From: CBDUEF01 sp018063485
Lineage (GTDB): Bacteria; Pseudomonadota; Alphaproteobacteria; Rhodobacterales; Rhodobacteraceae
NCBI GenBank assembly: GCA_037045435.1
Contig: JBAOID010000016.1
Location: forward strand, 130,184-194,183
Direction of reading: 5' to 3'
Length of the DNA: 64,000 bases
In this document: positions 9,061-18,835 of the stretch, piece after piece
How positions within the stretch are numbered: the stretch's first letter is position 1
Layout of the letters: each line of letters starts with the position of its first letter
Notes under the pieces: model-generated
Told to the model about the DNA's origin: nothing
The model's input: the letters and a program-made list of their open reading frames with translations, nothing else
Database searches by the model: none
Position numbers and translations under genes: made by a program

Positions 9061-9755
9061 CGGCGGGTAATCCCAAAGGCTGGGGCGAGATCCGGGTTGA
9101 AGTGCTGCGCCGCATCCGCGAACGCATCTGGCCACCCGGCGAGTTGATCCCGTCTGAGGAAGCGCTGGCCGTGGAATTTTGCTGCGCACGCGCCACTGTC
9201 AACCGGGCCTTGCGCGAATTGGCCGAAGCGGGGGTGCTGGAGCGGCGCCGCAAGGCCGGAACCCGTGTGACCGCGCTGCCGATCCGCAAGGCCACGCTGG
9301 ATATTCCGGTGATTCGCCAAGAGGTTGAGGCGCGCGGTGAGGTTCACAGCTTTCGGCTGTTGCAACAGGTGACGGGCGCCCCGCCGGTGCCGGTCACCGC
9401 GCGGCTGGGCCTGCCTGCGGGGGCGAAATTGCTTTATGTCGAAACCCTGCATCTGGCCAATAACGCGCCCTTTGTTCATGAAACGCGCTGGCTGAACCCT
9501 GCGGCGATTGAGGCGGAACTGCCCAGCTTTGCCACGATCAGCGCCAACGAGTGGTTGGTGGCGCATGTCACTTATCATTCCGGCAATATTGCCTTTTCCG
9601 CAGCGCCCGCGCGCCCGCGTGAGGCGGCTGTTCTGGGGGTGAAGATGGGCACGGCCTTGTTCATCACCGAGCGCGAAACCTGGACAGCAACCGCGCCGAT
9701 CACGCTTGTGCGGCTGGCCCATGTGCCGGGCTACAAAGTGCAAACCACGGTTTAG
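9057..9755 (+). CDS. hutC: GntR-family histidine utilization repressor
   Basis: A 232-residue HutC-subfamily regulator. The N-terminal winged helix (about residues 8-75) contains WPPGELIPSEEALA and CARATVNRALRELAEAGVLE; the C-terminal UTRA domain (about 85-230) is the ligand-binding part, which in known HutC proteins responds to urocanate. It starts at an ATG overlapping the hutF stop (ATGA), so the two are co-transcribed and the repressor is probably autoregulated through the site upstream of hutF. It ends tail to tail with the LysR gene, overlapping by 4 bases. Confidence 0.92.
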   Translation: MTAGNPKGWGEIRVEVLRRIRERIWPPGELIPSEEALAVEFCCARATVNRALRELAEAGVLERRRKAGTRVTALPIRKATLDIPVIRQEVEARGEVHSFRLLQQVTGAPPVPVTARLGLPAGAKLLYVETLHLANNAPFVHETRWLNPAAIEAELPSFATISANEWLVAHVTYHSGNIAFSAAPARPREAAVLGVKMGTALFITERETWTATAPITLVRLAHVPGYKVQTTV

Positions 9756-10609
9756 GACAGTTTGCTTGCCAATCGCCTTTGCACGATGCGCAACAATTTG
9801 CGGTGCAACGGATTCAAGCGGTGGCGCAGGTGCATTGCGGCAAAAGTCGGCTGGCGCAATAGAGGCGCATCGCTGACCAGCCGGAACCGTCCAGTTTCCA
9901 GCATGGCCGCCGCCGATCGTTGCAGCACATAGCCTGCCCCTCCCATTGCCCGCAACAGCGAGGCCACAGTGGCGCTTTGCCCGACGGACAGATTGGAAAC
10001 CGTAAGTTGCGGCATCAACTCGCGTTGCATGGCGGCGAAAGCCGGCGAAAAATGGCCGAACACAAAGCTGCCGGGTGCCACTTCGGCCATCACCTCGGCG
10101 TCAGAGCTGATCATCACATAGGCCACATCGCCGACGGAATCGAAATGCAGATCGGGGTGAGGTTGCGGGCTGAACATCAGCGCGAAATCCAGCGCTCCGC
10201 TCAGAAGATCGGCGCTCATCTGGTTGGAATAATCCGGCTCGATGTAAAAGGCGGTATCGGGAAAGCTGCGGCGAAAATCGGCAATCCACTCGCCAATATG
10301 CTGGGCCGAAAGATCGTTCTGAATCCCCAGCCGTACCAGATGCGCCGCACGGTCCGGCACCTGAATGCGCCGACGGGCCTCATTCCATTCATGGCGCAGA
10401 TAGCGCGCGTGTTGTTCAAACCGCTTGCCCTCGATTGTCAGATCGGTGCCCGCACGGGATCGGTTGAACAGCCGCGCCCCAAGGGCGGCTTCCAGCGCCT
10501 GCACCCGCGCCGATACGGTGGATTGCGTGATCGACAGCCGCTCGGCAGTGCGGTGAAAGCTGCGGCTTTCGACAAGGTCGAGAAAGGTTTCCAGAAGATC
10601 AATCTGCAT
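9752..10609 (-). CDS. LysR-family transcriptional regulator
   Basis: A 285-residue LTTR. The N-terminal helix-turn-helix is typical (LETFLDLVESRSFHRTAERL followed by SITQSTVSARVQALEAALG); the rest fits a periplasmic-binding-protein-like effector domain. The start at 10609 is the usual LTTR beginning, three residues before DLLETF. It is divergent from the first FAD/GcvT gene, with about 100 bases between and a perfect palindrome in them, so it probably controls the amine-catabolic cluster. The inducer is unknown. Confidence 0.9.
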   Translation of the reverse strand: MQIDLLETFLDLVESRSFHRTAERLSITQSTVSARVQALEAALGARLFNRSRAGTDLTIEGKRFEQHARYLRHEWNEARRRIQVPDRAAHLVRLGIQNDLSAQHIGEWIADFRRSFPDTAFYIEPDYSNQMSADLLSGALDFALMFSPQPHPDLHFDSVGDVAYVMISSDAEVMAEVAPGSFVFGHFSPAFAAMQRELMPQLTVSNLSVGQSATVASLLRAMGGAGYVLQRSAAAMLETGRFRLVSDAPLLRQPTFAAMHLRHRLNPLHRKLLRIVQRRLASKLS

Positions 10610-10618
10610 GGCGCTCTC

Positions 10619-10637
10619 TGATCGGATTTTTCGATCA
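10619..10637. promoter_or_regulatory. Palindromic LysR-type operator candidate
   Basis: TGATCGGATTTTTCGATCA is a perfect 6-bp inverted repeat with a 7-base spacer. It starts just 10 bases upstream of the lysR start codon, in the spacer shared with the divergent catabolic operon. Symmetry and place fit a LysR autoregulatory or recognition site. Confidence 0.5.
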
Positions 10638-10708
10638 ATAACCCGCTCTGGCCTGAATTGAAAGCCCGCTGCCTTCTGCCATACTGCTGCCCAAAGGCGG
10701 AGCATGTC

Positions 10709-13171
10709 ATGTCAGAATTTCCAAAGTCGGCGCGGGTTGTCATTATCGGGGGCGGGGCGGTCGGGGCCTCATCGCTTTACCATCTGTGCAAGGCGGGCTG
10801 GACCGATTGCGTGCTGCTGGAAAAGAATGAGCTGACGGCGGGCAGCACCTGGCATGCGGCGGGCAACGTGCCGACCTTTTCGTCGTCCTGGTCAATCATG
10901 AACATGCAGCGCTATTCGGCGGAACTCTATCGCGGGCTTGGCGAAGCGGTGGATTATCCGATGAACTATTCCGTCACGGGTTCGGTGCGACTGGCCCATA
11001 CCGAAGAACGGATGCAGGAATTTCAGCCGCGTCGTGGGGATGGGGCGCTATCAGGGCATGGATTTGCAACTGCTGACGCCCGAGGAAACCCAGAAGGTCT
11101 ATCCGTTCGCTGGCAACGCATGATCTGAAAGGCGCGCTTTATGATCCCTATGATGGGGATATTGACCCGGCGCAACTGACGCAGGCGCTTGCCAAGGGCG
11201 CGCGGCAGATGGGCGCACGGATCGAACGCTTTTGCCCGGCGACCGGTGTGCGCCGCGAAGGCGAGGAATGGGTGGTGGAAACCCACAAAGGCGATATCCG
11301 CTGTGAAATCGTGGTGAATGCGGCGGGCTATTATGCCCGCGAGGTCGGCAAATGGTTTGGCCGCGACGTGCCGATGATGGTGATGAGCCATCAATATATG
11401 CTGTTTGATACCATCCCCGCAGTCGAAGCGCGCACCAGGGAGGTTGGGCACAAGCTGCCGCTGTTGCGCGATGTGGACAGCAGCTATTACCTGCGGCAGG
11501 AAAAGAACGGTTTCAACCTTGGCCCCTATGAGGGCAACTGCAAGGCGCATTGGATCTCCAAGGATGATCCCGTTCCCCGAGGATTTCAGCTTTCAGCTCT
11601 TCCCCGATGATCTGGAGCGGCTGGAATGGCATATCAATGACGCCATGGCGCGGGTGCCGTTGCTGGAAACCGCCTCCCTGACCAAGGTGATCAACGGCCC
11701 GATCCCTTATACGCCCGACGGCAACCCACTGATTGGGGCCGATGCCGGGCGTGCCGAATGCGTTCGAGGCCTGCGTGTTCACCTTTGGCATTTGTCAGGC
11801 AGGCGGCGCAGGCAAGGTTCTGGCCGAATGGATCACCCAAGGTGCCACCGAATGGGACATGTGGTCTTGCGATCCGCGCCGCTTCACCGGCTTTGAGGAT
11901 CAGGAATATTGCATCAAGAAGGGCATGGAAGTGTATGGCCACGAATACGCCATCCAGTTCCCGCATCTTGCCTGGCCCGAAGGGCGAGACAAGAAACTTT
12001 CCGCCGTCCACGACCGCACCAAAGCAATGGGCGCGCAGTTTGGTCCCTATAATGGCTGGGAGCGCGCGCTTTGGTATGCGCGTCCGGGCGATGACATTTC
12101 CGAGACTGGCAGCCAGACCTGGGCGCGCGAGGGGGCCTGGTATGGGGCGGTGAAGGCCGAATGCGAGGCCGTGCGCGATGCGGCGGGAATTTTGGATCTG
12201 CCGGGGTTTTCGCGATTCCTGATCAAGGGAGCAGGCGTTGCCGATTGGCTGGCGCGCCAGATCACCGGAAAAGTGCCGAATGTCGGGCGGTTGGGCCTGG
12301 CCTATTTCGCCGATGACAAGGGCCGGATCGTGACCGAGATGTCGGTGGCACGGCTGGCCGAGGATCTGGTTCTTGCTGATCACCGCAGCCACGGCTCAAA
12401 CCCATGATCGCGATTGGCTGCAGGTGCATCTGGATGAGGGGGCTGACCCTCGACGGATGCGACCGATGCACTGGTCGACGCCAAATCCTGACCGGCCCGA
12501 AAGCCCGCGCGATCCTGGCTGCGGTCAGTGATGGCGATCTTGGCCAAGGGCTGGCTGACGCATCAGTCCGCGCAGATTGCGGGTGGCCGAGATCTGGTTG
12601 GCGCGGGTGTCTTTTGCGGGCGAACTTGGCTGGGAAATCCATTCCAAGCGTGGACTGATACGGCCAAGGTCTGGGATGCCGTATTGGCTGCGGGCGCGCC
12701 GCATGGGGCTGAAACCCTTTGGCATGTTCGCGCTGAACTCTCTGCGGATCGAGAAGGGCTATCGTGCCTGGAAGGGCGATCTTTCGACCGATTACACGGT
12801 TCTGCAGGGCGGGCTGGAGCGGTTCGTTGACTGGACCAAGCCCGCTTTCCGTGGGCAAGTGCGGCGCTGGCGGCGGAAAAGCAGGCGGGTGTGACCAAGC
12901 GCTTCTGCACGCTGCGCGATCGATGCCGGGGCGTTGTGATCCGCCCTATATGTCGACGATCTGGGCATGGCGACACGGTCGTGGGCGAAGTGACCTCGGG
13001 CTATTACGGCCACCGGGTCGGGGCTTGCATCGGTGCTGGGCATGTTGCGCGCCGATCTGAATGTGCCGGGGCAGGCGCTGGAGGTCGAGATCTTCGGCGA
13101 CCCGCTATGCCGCCAAGGTGCATGAAGATGCGCCGATGTGGGATGCAAAGAACGAACGCATCCGTGCCTGA
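10709..13171 (+). CDS. FAD-dependent dimethylglycine/sarcosine dehydrogenase-like protein with GcvT domain, copy 1 (frameshifted)
   Basis: About 820 residues, like DMGDH/SARDH flavoenzymes, which oxidise N-methyl groups and pass formaldehyde-level carbon to tetrahydrofolate. It opens with the FAD-binding VVIIGGGAVGASSLYHL and the STWHAAG segment, whose His links covalently to FAD in the family. The middle is the oxidoreductase domain and the last part a GcvT-like folate domain. At least six single-base frame changes (for example near 11.03, 11.11, 11.57 and 12.39 kb) break the frame, yet conserved sequence continues across each. I treat these as read errors; a true pseudogene cannot be excluded. 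It heads the operon divergent from lysR. Confidence 0.8.
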
Positions 13172-13193
13172 CCGACCGCCGGAGTTTACCCAG

Positions 13194-13259
13194 TCATTGG
13201 TTTCTCGAACCAGTGGCGAAACCAATGACGACCCCGCGGGATATTTAAGACAGATGAAA
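13194..13259 (+). terminator. Second hairpin plus GGATATTT...CAGATGAAA motif
   Basis: A perfect 11-bp stem (TCATTGGTTTC / GAAACCAATGA, 13194-13228) is followed by GGATATTT and AGACAGATGAAA, ending about ten bases before the next start codon. It shares the downstream motif, but not the stem sequence, with the element at 3169-3215. It may attenuate transcription between the two FAD/GcvT genes. Confidence 0.5.
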
Positions 13260-13269
13260 GCGCAAGGCG

Positions 13270-15767
13270 ATGGCGGCGATTGCGAACAAGGCGCGGGCGG
13301 TGATTATTGGCGGCGGGGTGTCGGGCTGCTCGGTGGCCTATCATCTGGCCAAGCTGGGCTGGACCGATATTGTGCTGCTGGAGCGCAAGCAACTGACCTC
13401 GGGCACCACCTGGCATGCGGCGGGGCTGATCGGGCAGTTGCGTGCGAGTCGGCCAACATGACGCGGCTGGCGAAATATTCGGCTGATCTTTATGTGAAGC
13501 TGGCGGCCGAAACCGGGGTTGAGACCGGCATGCGAGCAGGTCGGCTCGCATCTCGGTCGCGCTGACCGAGGCGCGGCATGAGGAGTTGCTGCGTCAGGCG
13601 ACTGTGGCGCGGATCTTCGATGTCGATGTGCATGAGATATCGCCCGCCGAGGCGAAGGCGCATGTATCCGCATCTGAATATTGATGGCGTGGTGGGGGCG
13701 GTGGCATCTGCCGCTGGATGGGCAGTGCGATCCGGCCAATATCGCCATGGCTTTGGCCAAGGGCGCGCGGATGCGCGGCGCGCAGATCTTCGAGCATACC
13801 AAGGTGGTCGGCGTGACCAGGGCCACGACGGCCGGGTGACCGGGGTGGATTACATCGGAGCCGATGGCGAGCCGGGGCATGTTGCCAGCCGATGTGGTGA
13901 TCAATTGCGGCCGGCATGTGGGGGCGCGATCTCGCCGAGGCGAGCCGGCGTGACGCGTGCCGCTGCATGCCTGCGAGCATTTCTATCTGATCACCGAGCC
14001 GATCGAGGGTCTTGGCCATTTGCCGGTGCTGCGGGTGCCCGATGAATGCACCTATTACAAATCGGATGCCGGCAAGATGATGGTCGGGTGCGTTTCGAAC
14101 CCAAAGCCAAGCCCTGGCGGGCATGAACGGTATCCGCGAGGATTTCATGTTTCGACACCGTTGCCCGAGGATTGGGACCATTTCCAGCCAATCCTGGAGC
14201 ACGCGATAAATCGGTTGCCGCTGTTTCAAACTGCGGGGATTCACACATTTTTCAACGGGCCGGAGAGCTTTCACCCCCGATGATCGCTATTACCTTGGTG
14301 AAGCGCCGGAACTGGGCGGCTATTGGGTGGCAGCAGGGTATAATTCCGTGGGGATTGCCGGGTCTGGCGGGGCGGGCATGGCGCTTGCGCATTGGATTGA
14401 TCGAGGGCGAGGCGCCGTTTGATCTGTGGGAGGTCGATATCCGCCGCGCCCAGCCGTTCCAGAAGAACCGCAACTATCTGAAAGAGCGGGTGAGCAGAGA
14501 CGCTCGGCCTGCTCTATGCCGACCACTTCCCCTATCGCCAGGTGGAAACCGCGCGCGGGCGTGCGCCGCACGCCGCTGCACGAGCATCTGAAGGCGCGCG
14601 GCGCGGTGTTTGGCGAAGTGGCCGGCTGGCGAGCGCGCCAACTGGTTCGCCAATGCCAGGCCAGGAGCGCGAATATCGCTATAGCTGGAAGCGGCAGAAC
14701 TGGTTTGACAACCAGAAGGCCGAGCATCTGGCGGTGCGCAACGGCGTCGGCTTTTTCGACATGACTTCGTTTGGCAAGATCCGCATCGAGGGCCGCGATG
14801 CCTGCGCCTTCCTGAACAAGGTTTGCGCCAACGAGATGGATGTGCCGGTGGGCCGCATCGTCTATACCCAGATGCTGAACCACAAGGGCGGTATCGAAAG
14901 CGATCTGACGGTGACGCGGCTTGTCGGAAACCGCGTATCTGGCTGGTGGTGCCGGGGGCGACGCTTGCAGCGCGATCTGGCCTGGCTGCGGCAGCACATC
15001 TGGGCGACGCATTTGTCGGTGATCACCGATATGACGGCGGCGAGATCGGTGCTTTGCATCATGGGGCCGAAAGCGCGTGACCTGATGCAAAAGGTCAGCC
15101 CGAATGATTTCTCCAATGCAGCACCATCCCTTCGGCACGATGCGCGCGAGATCGAGATTGGCATGGGGCCTCGCCCGGGCGCACCGGGTGACCTATGTCG
15201 GCGAGCTTGGGCTGGGAACTCTATGTTTCAGCTCCGATCAGACCGCGCATGTGTTCGAGGCGCTGGAAGAGGCGGGGGCCGATGTGGGCCTGAAGCTTTG
15301 CGGGTTGCACACGCTGGACAGCTGCCGGATCGAGAAGGCCTATCCGCCACTTTCGGCCATGACATCACCGACGAGGATCATGTGCTGGAGGCCGGGCTTG
15401 GCTTTGCGGTGTCGAAGCTCAAAAAGCCCGATTTCATTGGTCGCGAGGCGGTGCTGCGCAAGCAGGAGGCCGGGCTGAACCGCCGCATGGTGCAGTTCCG
15501 GCTCGACTGACCCGCAGCCGTTGTTGTTTCACAACGAGGCGCGTGGTGCGCGATGGCAAGATCGTCTCGGCCGGTGACTAGCGGGCAATTACGGGCATTT
15601 CCTCGGCGGTGCCATCGGGCATGGGCTATGTTCCGTGCAAGGGCGAGAGCGAGGCTGAAGTTCTGGGCACGCCGTTATGAGATCGAGGTGGCGGGAGTGC
15701 GGCATCAGGCCGTGGCGTCAGCCTTGTGGCGATGTATGATCCGAAATCAGAACGGGTGCGCGGCTGA
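13270..15767 (+). CDS. FAD-dependent dimethylglycine/sarcosine dehydrogenase-like protein with GcvT domain, copy 2 (heavily frameshifted)
   Basis: A paralogue of the preceding gene with the same layout: AVIIGGGVSGCSVAYHLAKL, then TSGTTWHAAGL (flavin-linking His), an oxidoreductase domain, and a C-terminal GcvT/folate domain including KLKKPDFIGREAVLRKQEAG. The frame changes more than eight times in 2.5 kb, the densest error run in the left region. The end at 15767 assumes the final frame ending in YDPKSERVRG. Two different copies in a row suggest successive demethylations of one substrate, but this is inference. Confidence 0.72.
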
Positions 15768-15832
15768 AGGCTGCGCGGGGGGCCTCGGCCGTCTCGAACC
15801 GATTGAATTTTGCCAGAATGAAGGGGCAAGAG

Positions 15833-17395
15833 ATGAGTGAAGAGAGCGATCTGGGACTATCGTGCGAACCTGCGCGCGCGCGCAGATCAGGGGGGCGGGC
15901 GAACCGGGTGGCGGTGCGATCAGCGCCTCTGGCCGAAGAGTTGCGCCCGGTGCGCGCGGGGATGCCGGGGGGGCAGTACAAGCCGCTGACGGATGCCGGG
16001 ATTGCGCAAATTCATGAGGCGGCCCTGCAGGCGCTGGAGCAGATCGGGCTGAGCCAAGCGCCGCCATCCGGCGTCGAGATCATGACGGCGGCAGGGGCCA
16101 TTCAGGGCGATGACGGGCGGCTGCGGTTTCCGCGCGCTTTGGTCGAGGATATGTTGGCGGTGGCAGCGCGCGATATCACACTTTGCGCCCGCGATCCGAA
16201 GCACGATCTGCATCTTTCCGGCACCAATGTGCATTTTGGCACAGCCGGGGCTGCGGTGCATATCGTTGATCCGATCACTCTGGAGTATCGCGAAAGTACG
16301 GCTCAAGACTTGTACGATGCTGCGCGTCTGGTGGATAATCTTGACAATATTCATTTCTACCAGCGCACCATGGTGTGCCGCGATGTGGTTGATAACCTTG
16401 AGATGGATCTGAACACGCTTTACGGCTGCCTTTCTGGAACCACGAAGCATGTCGGCACCTCGTTCTCGGACCCGTCTCATGTCGCCGAGTGTTTCGAGAT
16501 GCTCTACACGGTGGCGGGCGGCGAGGATAAATGGCTTGAGCGGCCTTTCGTCAGCAATTCCAATTGCTTCGTGGTGCCTCCGATGAAATTCGCCGAGGAA
16601 TCCTGTATCACGATGGAGGATTGCATCCGGCGCGGCATGCCGATGCTGCTGCTGTCGGCGGGACAGGCGGGCGCAACGGCACCCGCGCCGATTGCTCTGA
16701 CCATCGTGCAGGCGATGGCGGAATGCCTGGCGGGTGTGGTCTATGCCAATGCAATCAAGAAGGGCGCGCCTTGTATCTTCGGCACCTGGCCGTTTGTCAG
16801 TGATCTGCGCACGGGTGCGATGTCGGGCGGTTCGGCCGAGCAGGCGCTTCTGACGGCCGGCTGTGCGCAGATGCACCATTTCTACAACCTGCCGGGGGGG
16901 GCTGCGTCGGGTATTTCCGACAGCAAACTCCCCGATATGCAGGCCGGATGGGAGCAGGGGATAACCAATTCGCTGGCCGGTCTTGCCGGGCTGAACATGT
17001 GCTATGAGGCGGTGGGGATGCACGCCAGCCTTTTGGGATTCTGCCTTGAGTCGCTGGTTCTGGGCGATGACCTTCTGGGCCAGGCGATGCGGCTTGTGCG
17101 CGGCATAGATGTGACGCCCGACAGCACCAGCCTTGATGCGATGAAAGAGGTCTGCCTGGGCGGGCCGGGTCATTACCTTGGCTCGGACCAGACACTGAAG
17201 CTGATGCAGACCGAATATATCTACCCAGCAGTCGGCAATCGTATGTCGCCAAAAGAGTGGAATGAAGCGGGAAAGCCGCTTTTGCTTGACACGGCGATTG
17301 CGCGCAAGAACTCTATCCTTGCAAAGGCCGGACGACGCATTGATCCGCAGATCGACGCTGCAATCCGGGCCAGATATAACATCTATTTCCAGTGA
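15833..17395 (+). CDS. MttB-family (trimethylamine methyltransferase-like) protein, non-pyrrolysine
   Basis: An intact 520-residue protein of the MttB superfamily. After a basic N-terminus the family pattern LRPVRAGMPGGQYKPLTD appears, followed by long conserved blocks such as GTTKHVGTSFSDPSH and SGGSAEQALLTAGCAQMHHF. Archaeal MttB carries an in-frame amber codon for pyrrolysine; here the frame has none, as in the glycine-betaine methyltransferase (MtgB-like) branch. Known members move a methyl group from a quaternary amine to a corrinoid protein; no corrinoid protein or its activator is in the window. The start at 15833 has GGGG upstream. The neighbours are FAD/folate demethylases, suggesting a quaternary amine substrate. 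Confidence 0.85.
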   Translation: MSEESDLGLSCEPARARRSGGRANRVAVRSAPLAEELRPVRAGMPGGQYKPLTDAGIAQIHEAALQALEQIGLSQAPPSGVEIMTAAGAIQGDDGRLRFPRALVEDMLAVAARDITLCARDPKHDLHLSGTNVHFGTAGAAVHIVDPITLEYRESTAQDLYDAARLVDNLDNIHFYQRTMVCRDVVDNLEMDLNTLYGCLSGTTKHVGTSFSDPSHVAECFEMLYTVAGGEDKWLERPFVSNSNCFVVPPMKFAEESCITMEDCIRRGMPMLLLSAGQAGATAPAPIALTIVQAMAECLAGVVYANAIKKGAPCIFGTWPFVSDLRTGAMSGGSAEQALLTAGCAQMHHFYNLPGGAASGISDSKLPDMQAGWEQGITNSLAGLAGLNMCYEAVGMHASLLGFCLESLVLGDDLLGQAMRLVRGIDVTPDSTSLDAMKEVCLGGPGHYLGSDQTLKLMQTEYIYPAVGNRMSPKEWNEAGKPLLLDTAIARKNSILAKAGRRIDPQIDAAIRARYNIYFQ

Positions 17396-17402
17396 GGGCG
17401 CG

Positions 17403-18833
17403 ATGATCTCTGACAATCTTGGCAAATTCTACATCAACGGCCAATGGGTGGCTCCACATTCCAAGGCCACGATGGGGGTTGAAAACCCCGCAACCGAGGA
17501 AATCGTGGCGCAGGTGGCTTTGGGCGATCAAACCGATATTGATGCCGCAATCATGGCGGCACGGGCGGCGTTTGATGCCTTCACCGTCTGGCCTGTCGCC
17601 AAGCGCATCGCTTTGGTGAAGCGCATCCTCGAGGTTTACAATTCGCGCTACGAGGATTTTGCACAAGCGATGTCCACCGAAATGGGCGCGCCGATCGAAT
17701 GGGCGCGCGGCGCGCAGGCCTGGGCGGGGCAAGTTCATATCGAGGCCACGATCAAGGCCGCCGAAGAGATGTCTTGGGAATATTCGCGCGGCACCACGCG
17801 GATTGTCTATGAAGGTATCGGCGTTTGCGGGCTGATCACGCCTTGGAACTGGCCGATGAATCAGATCGCTTGCAAAGTGGCGCCGGCGTTGATTGCCGGC
17901 TGCACGATGGTGTTGAAGCCGTCGGAAATTGCACCTCTGTCGGGGATTTTATTTGCGGAAGTCTGCCACGAAGCGGGCGTTCCTGCGGGTGTGTTCAACT
18001 TGGTGAACGGTACTGGGCCAGAGGTTGGCGCGCGGATGTCGTCGCACCCCGAGGTCGACATGGTCAGCTTTACCGGATCAACGCGTGCGGGCACCGCGGT
18101 GGCGGCGGCGGCGGCCCCGACCGTAAAACGTGTGGCGCAGGAATTGGGCGGCAAATCGGCCAATATCATTCTGCCGTCGGCCAATCTGGCCGAGGCTGTG
18201 GCCGCAGGCGTTGCCGGGTGCTTTGGCAATACCGGGCAATCTTGCGATGCGCCGACCCGGATGTTCGTGCCGCGCGCGACCCATGCTGCCGCTTTGCAGG
18301 CGGCAAAGGCTGCGGCGGATGAGGTGGTAGTTGGCGATCCGCGCCAGGCCAGCACCACGATGGGGCCGCTGATTTCCAAGGCGCAGTATGAAAAGGTGCA
18401 GCGGCTTATTCAGGCCGGAATCGACGAAGGCGCGACGCTGGTTTGCGGCGGGCTGGGCCGTCCGGCGGGCATGAACCGCGGCTGGTTTGTGAAGCCCACG
18501 ATTTTTGGCGATGTGACCAATGAGATGACCATCTCGAAAGAGGAAATCTTCGGCCCGGTGTTGTCGATCCTGCCGTATGATGATGTCGATCATGCAGTGC
18601 AGATGGCCAATGACACGGTTTACGGGCTGGCAGCCTATATCGCGGGGCCGGTGAAGGATGCGATTCCGGTGGCGCGACGGATGCGGGCGGGCACTGTTAA
18701 CCTCAACTACCCTGACTGGGATACTTCGGCCCCCTTTGGCGGCTACAAGCAATCGGGCAATGGTCGCGAATATGCCGATTGGGGAATCCATGACTTTTGT
18801 GAGGTCAAGGGCATCGTTGGATACGGCGAATAA
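17403..18833 (+). CDS. NAD(P)-dependent aldehyde dehydrogenase
   Basis: An intact 476-residue ALDH. The nucleotide-binding ITPWNWPMNQ, FTGSTRAG, general base Glu247 in QELGGKSA and the nucleophile Cys281 in NTGQSCDAPTR are all present. It starts 7 bases after the MttB-like stop with GAGG upstream, so it is part of the same operon. In this setting it probably oxidises an aldehyde left after demethylation or deamination of the cluster's substrate; the aldehyde is not known. Confidence 0.92.
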   Translation: MISDNLGKFYINGQWVAPHSKATMGVENPATEEIVAQVALGDQTDIDAAIMAARAAFDAFTVWPVAKRIALVKRILEVYNSRYEDFAQAMSTEMGAPIEWARGAQAWAGQVHIEATIKAAEEMSWEYSRGTTRIVYEGIGVCGLITPWNWPMNQIACKVAPALIAGCTMVLKPSEIAPLSGILFAEVCHEAGVPAGVFNLVNGTGPEVGARMSSHPEVDMVSFTGSTRAGTAVAAAAAPTVKRVAQELGGKSANIILPSANLAEAVAAGVAGCFGNTGQSCDAPTRMFVPRATHAAALQAAKAAADEVVVGDPRQASTTMGPLISKAQYEKVQRLIQAGIDEGATLVCGGLGRPAGMNRGWFVKPTIFGDVTNEMTISKEEIFGPVLSILPYDDVDHAVQMANDTVYGLAAYIAGPVKDAIPVARRMRAGTVNLNYPDWDTSAPFGGYKQSGNGREYADWGIHDFCEVKGIVGYGE

Positions 18834-18835
18834 TC

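Noticed and set aside
15833..17395. Pyrrolysine-dependent MttB
   Set aside because: The frame contains no in-frame amber codon and is full length, so this belongs to the non-pyrrolysine branch.
15920..17425. A 501-residue minus-strand open frame opposite the MttB-like gene
   Set aside because: Arg/His-rich translation without motifs, entirely antisense to an intact conserved gene.
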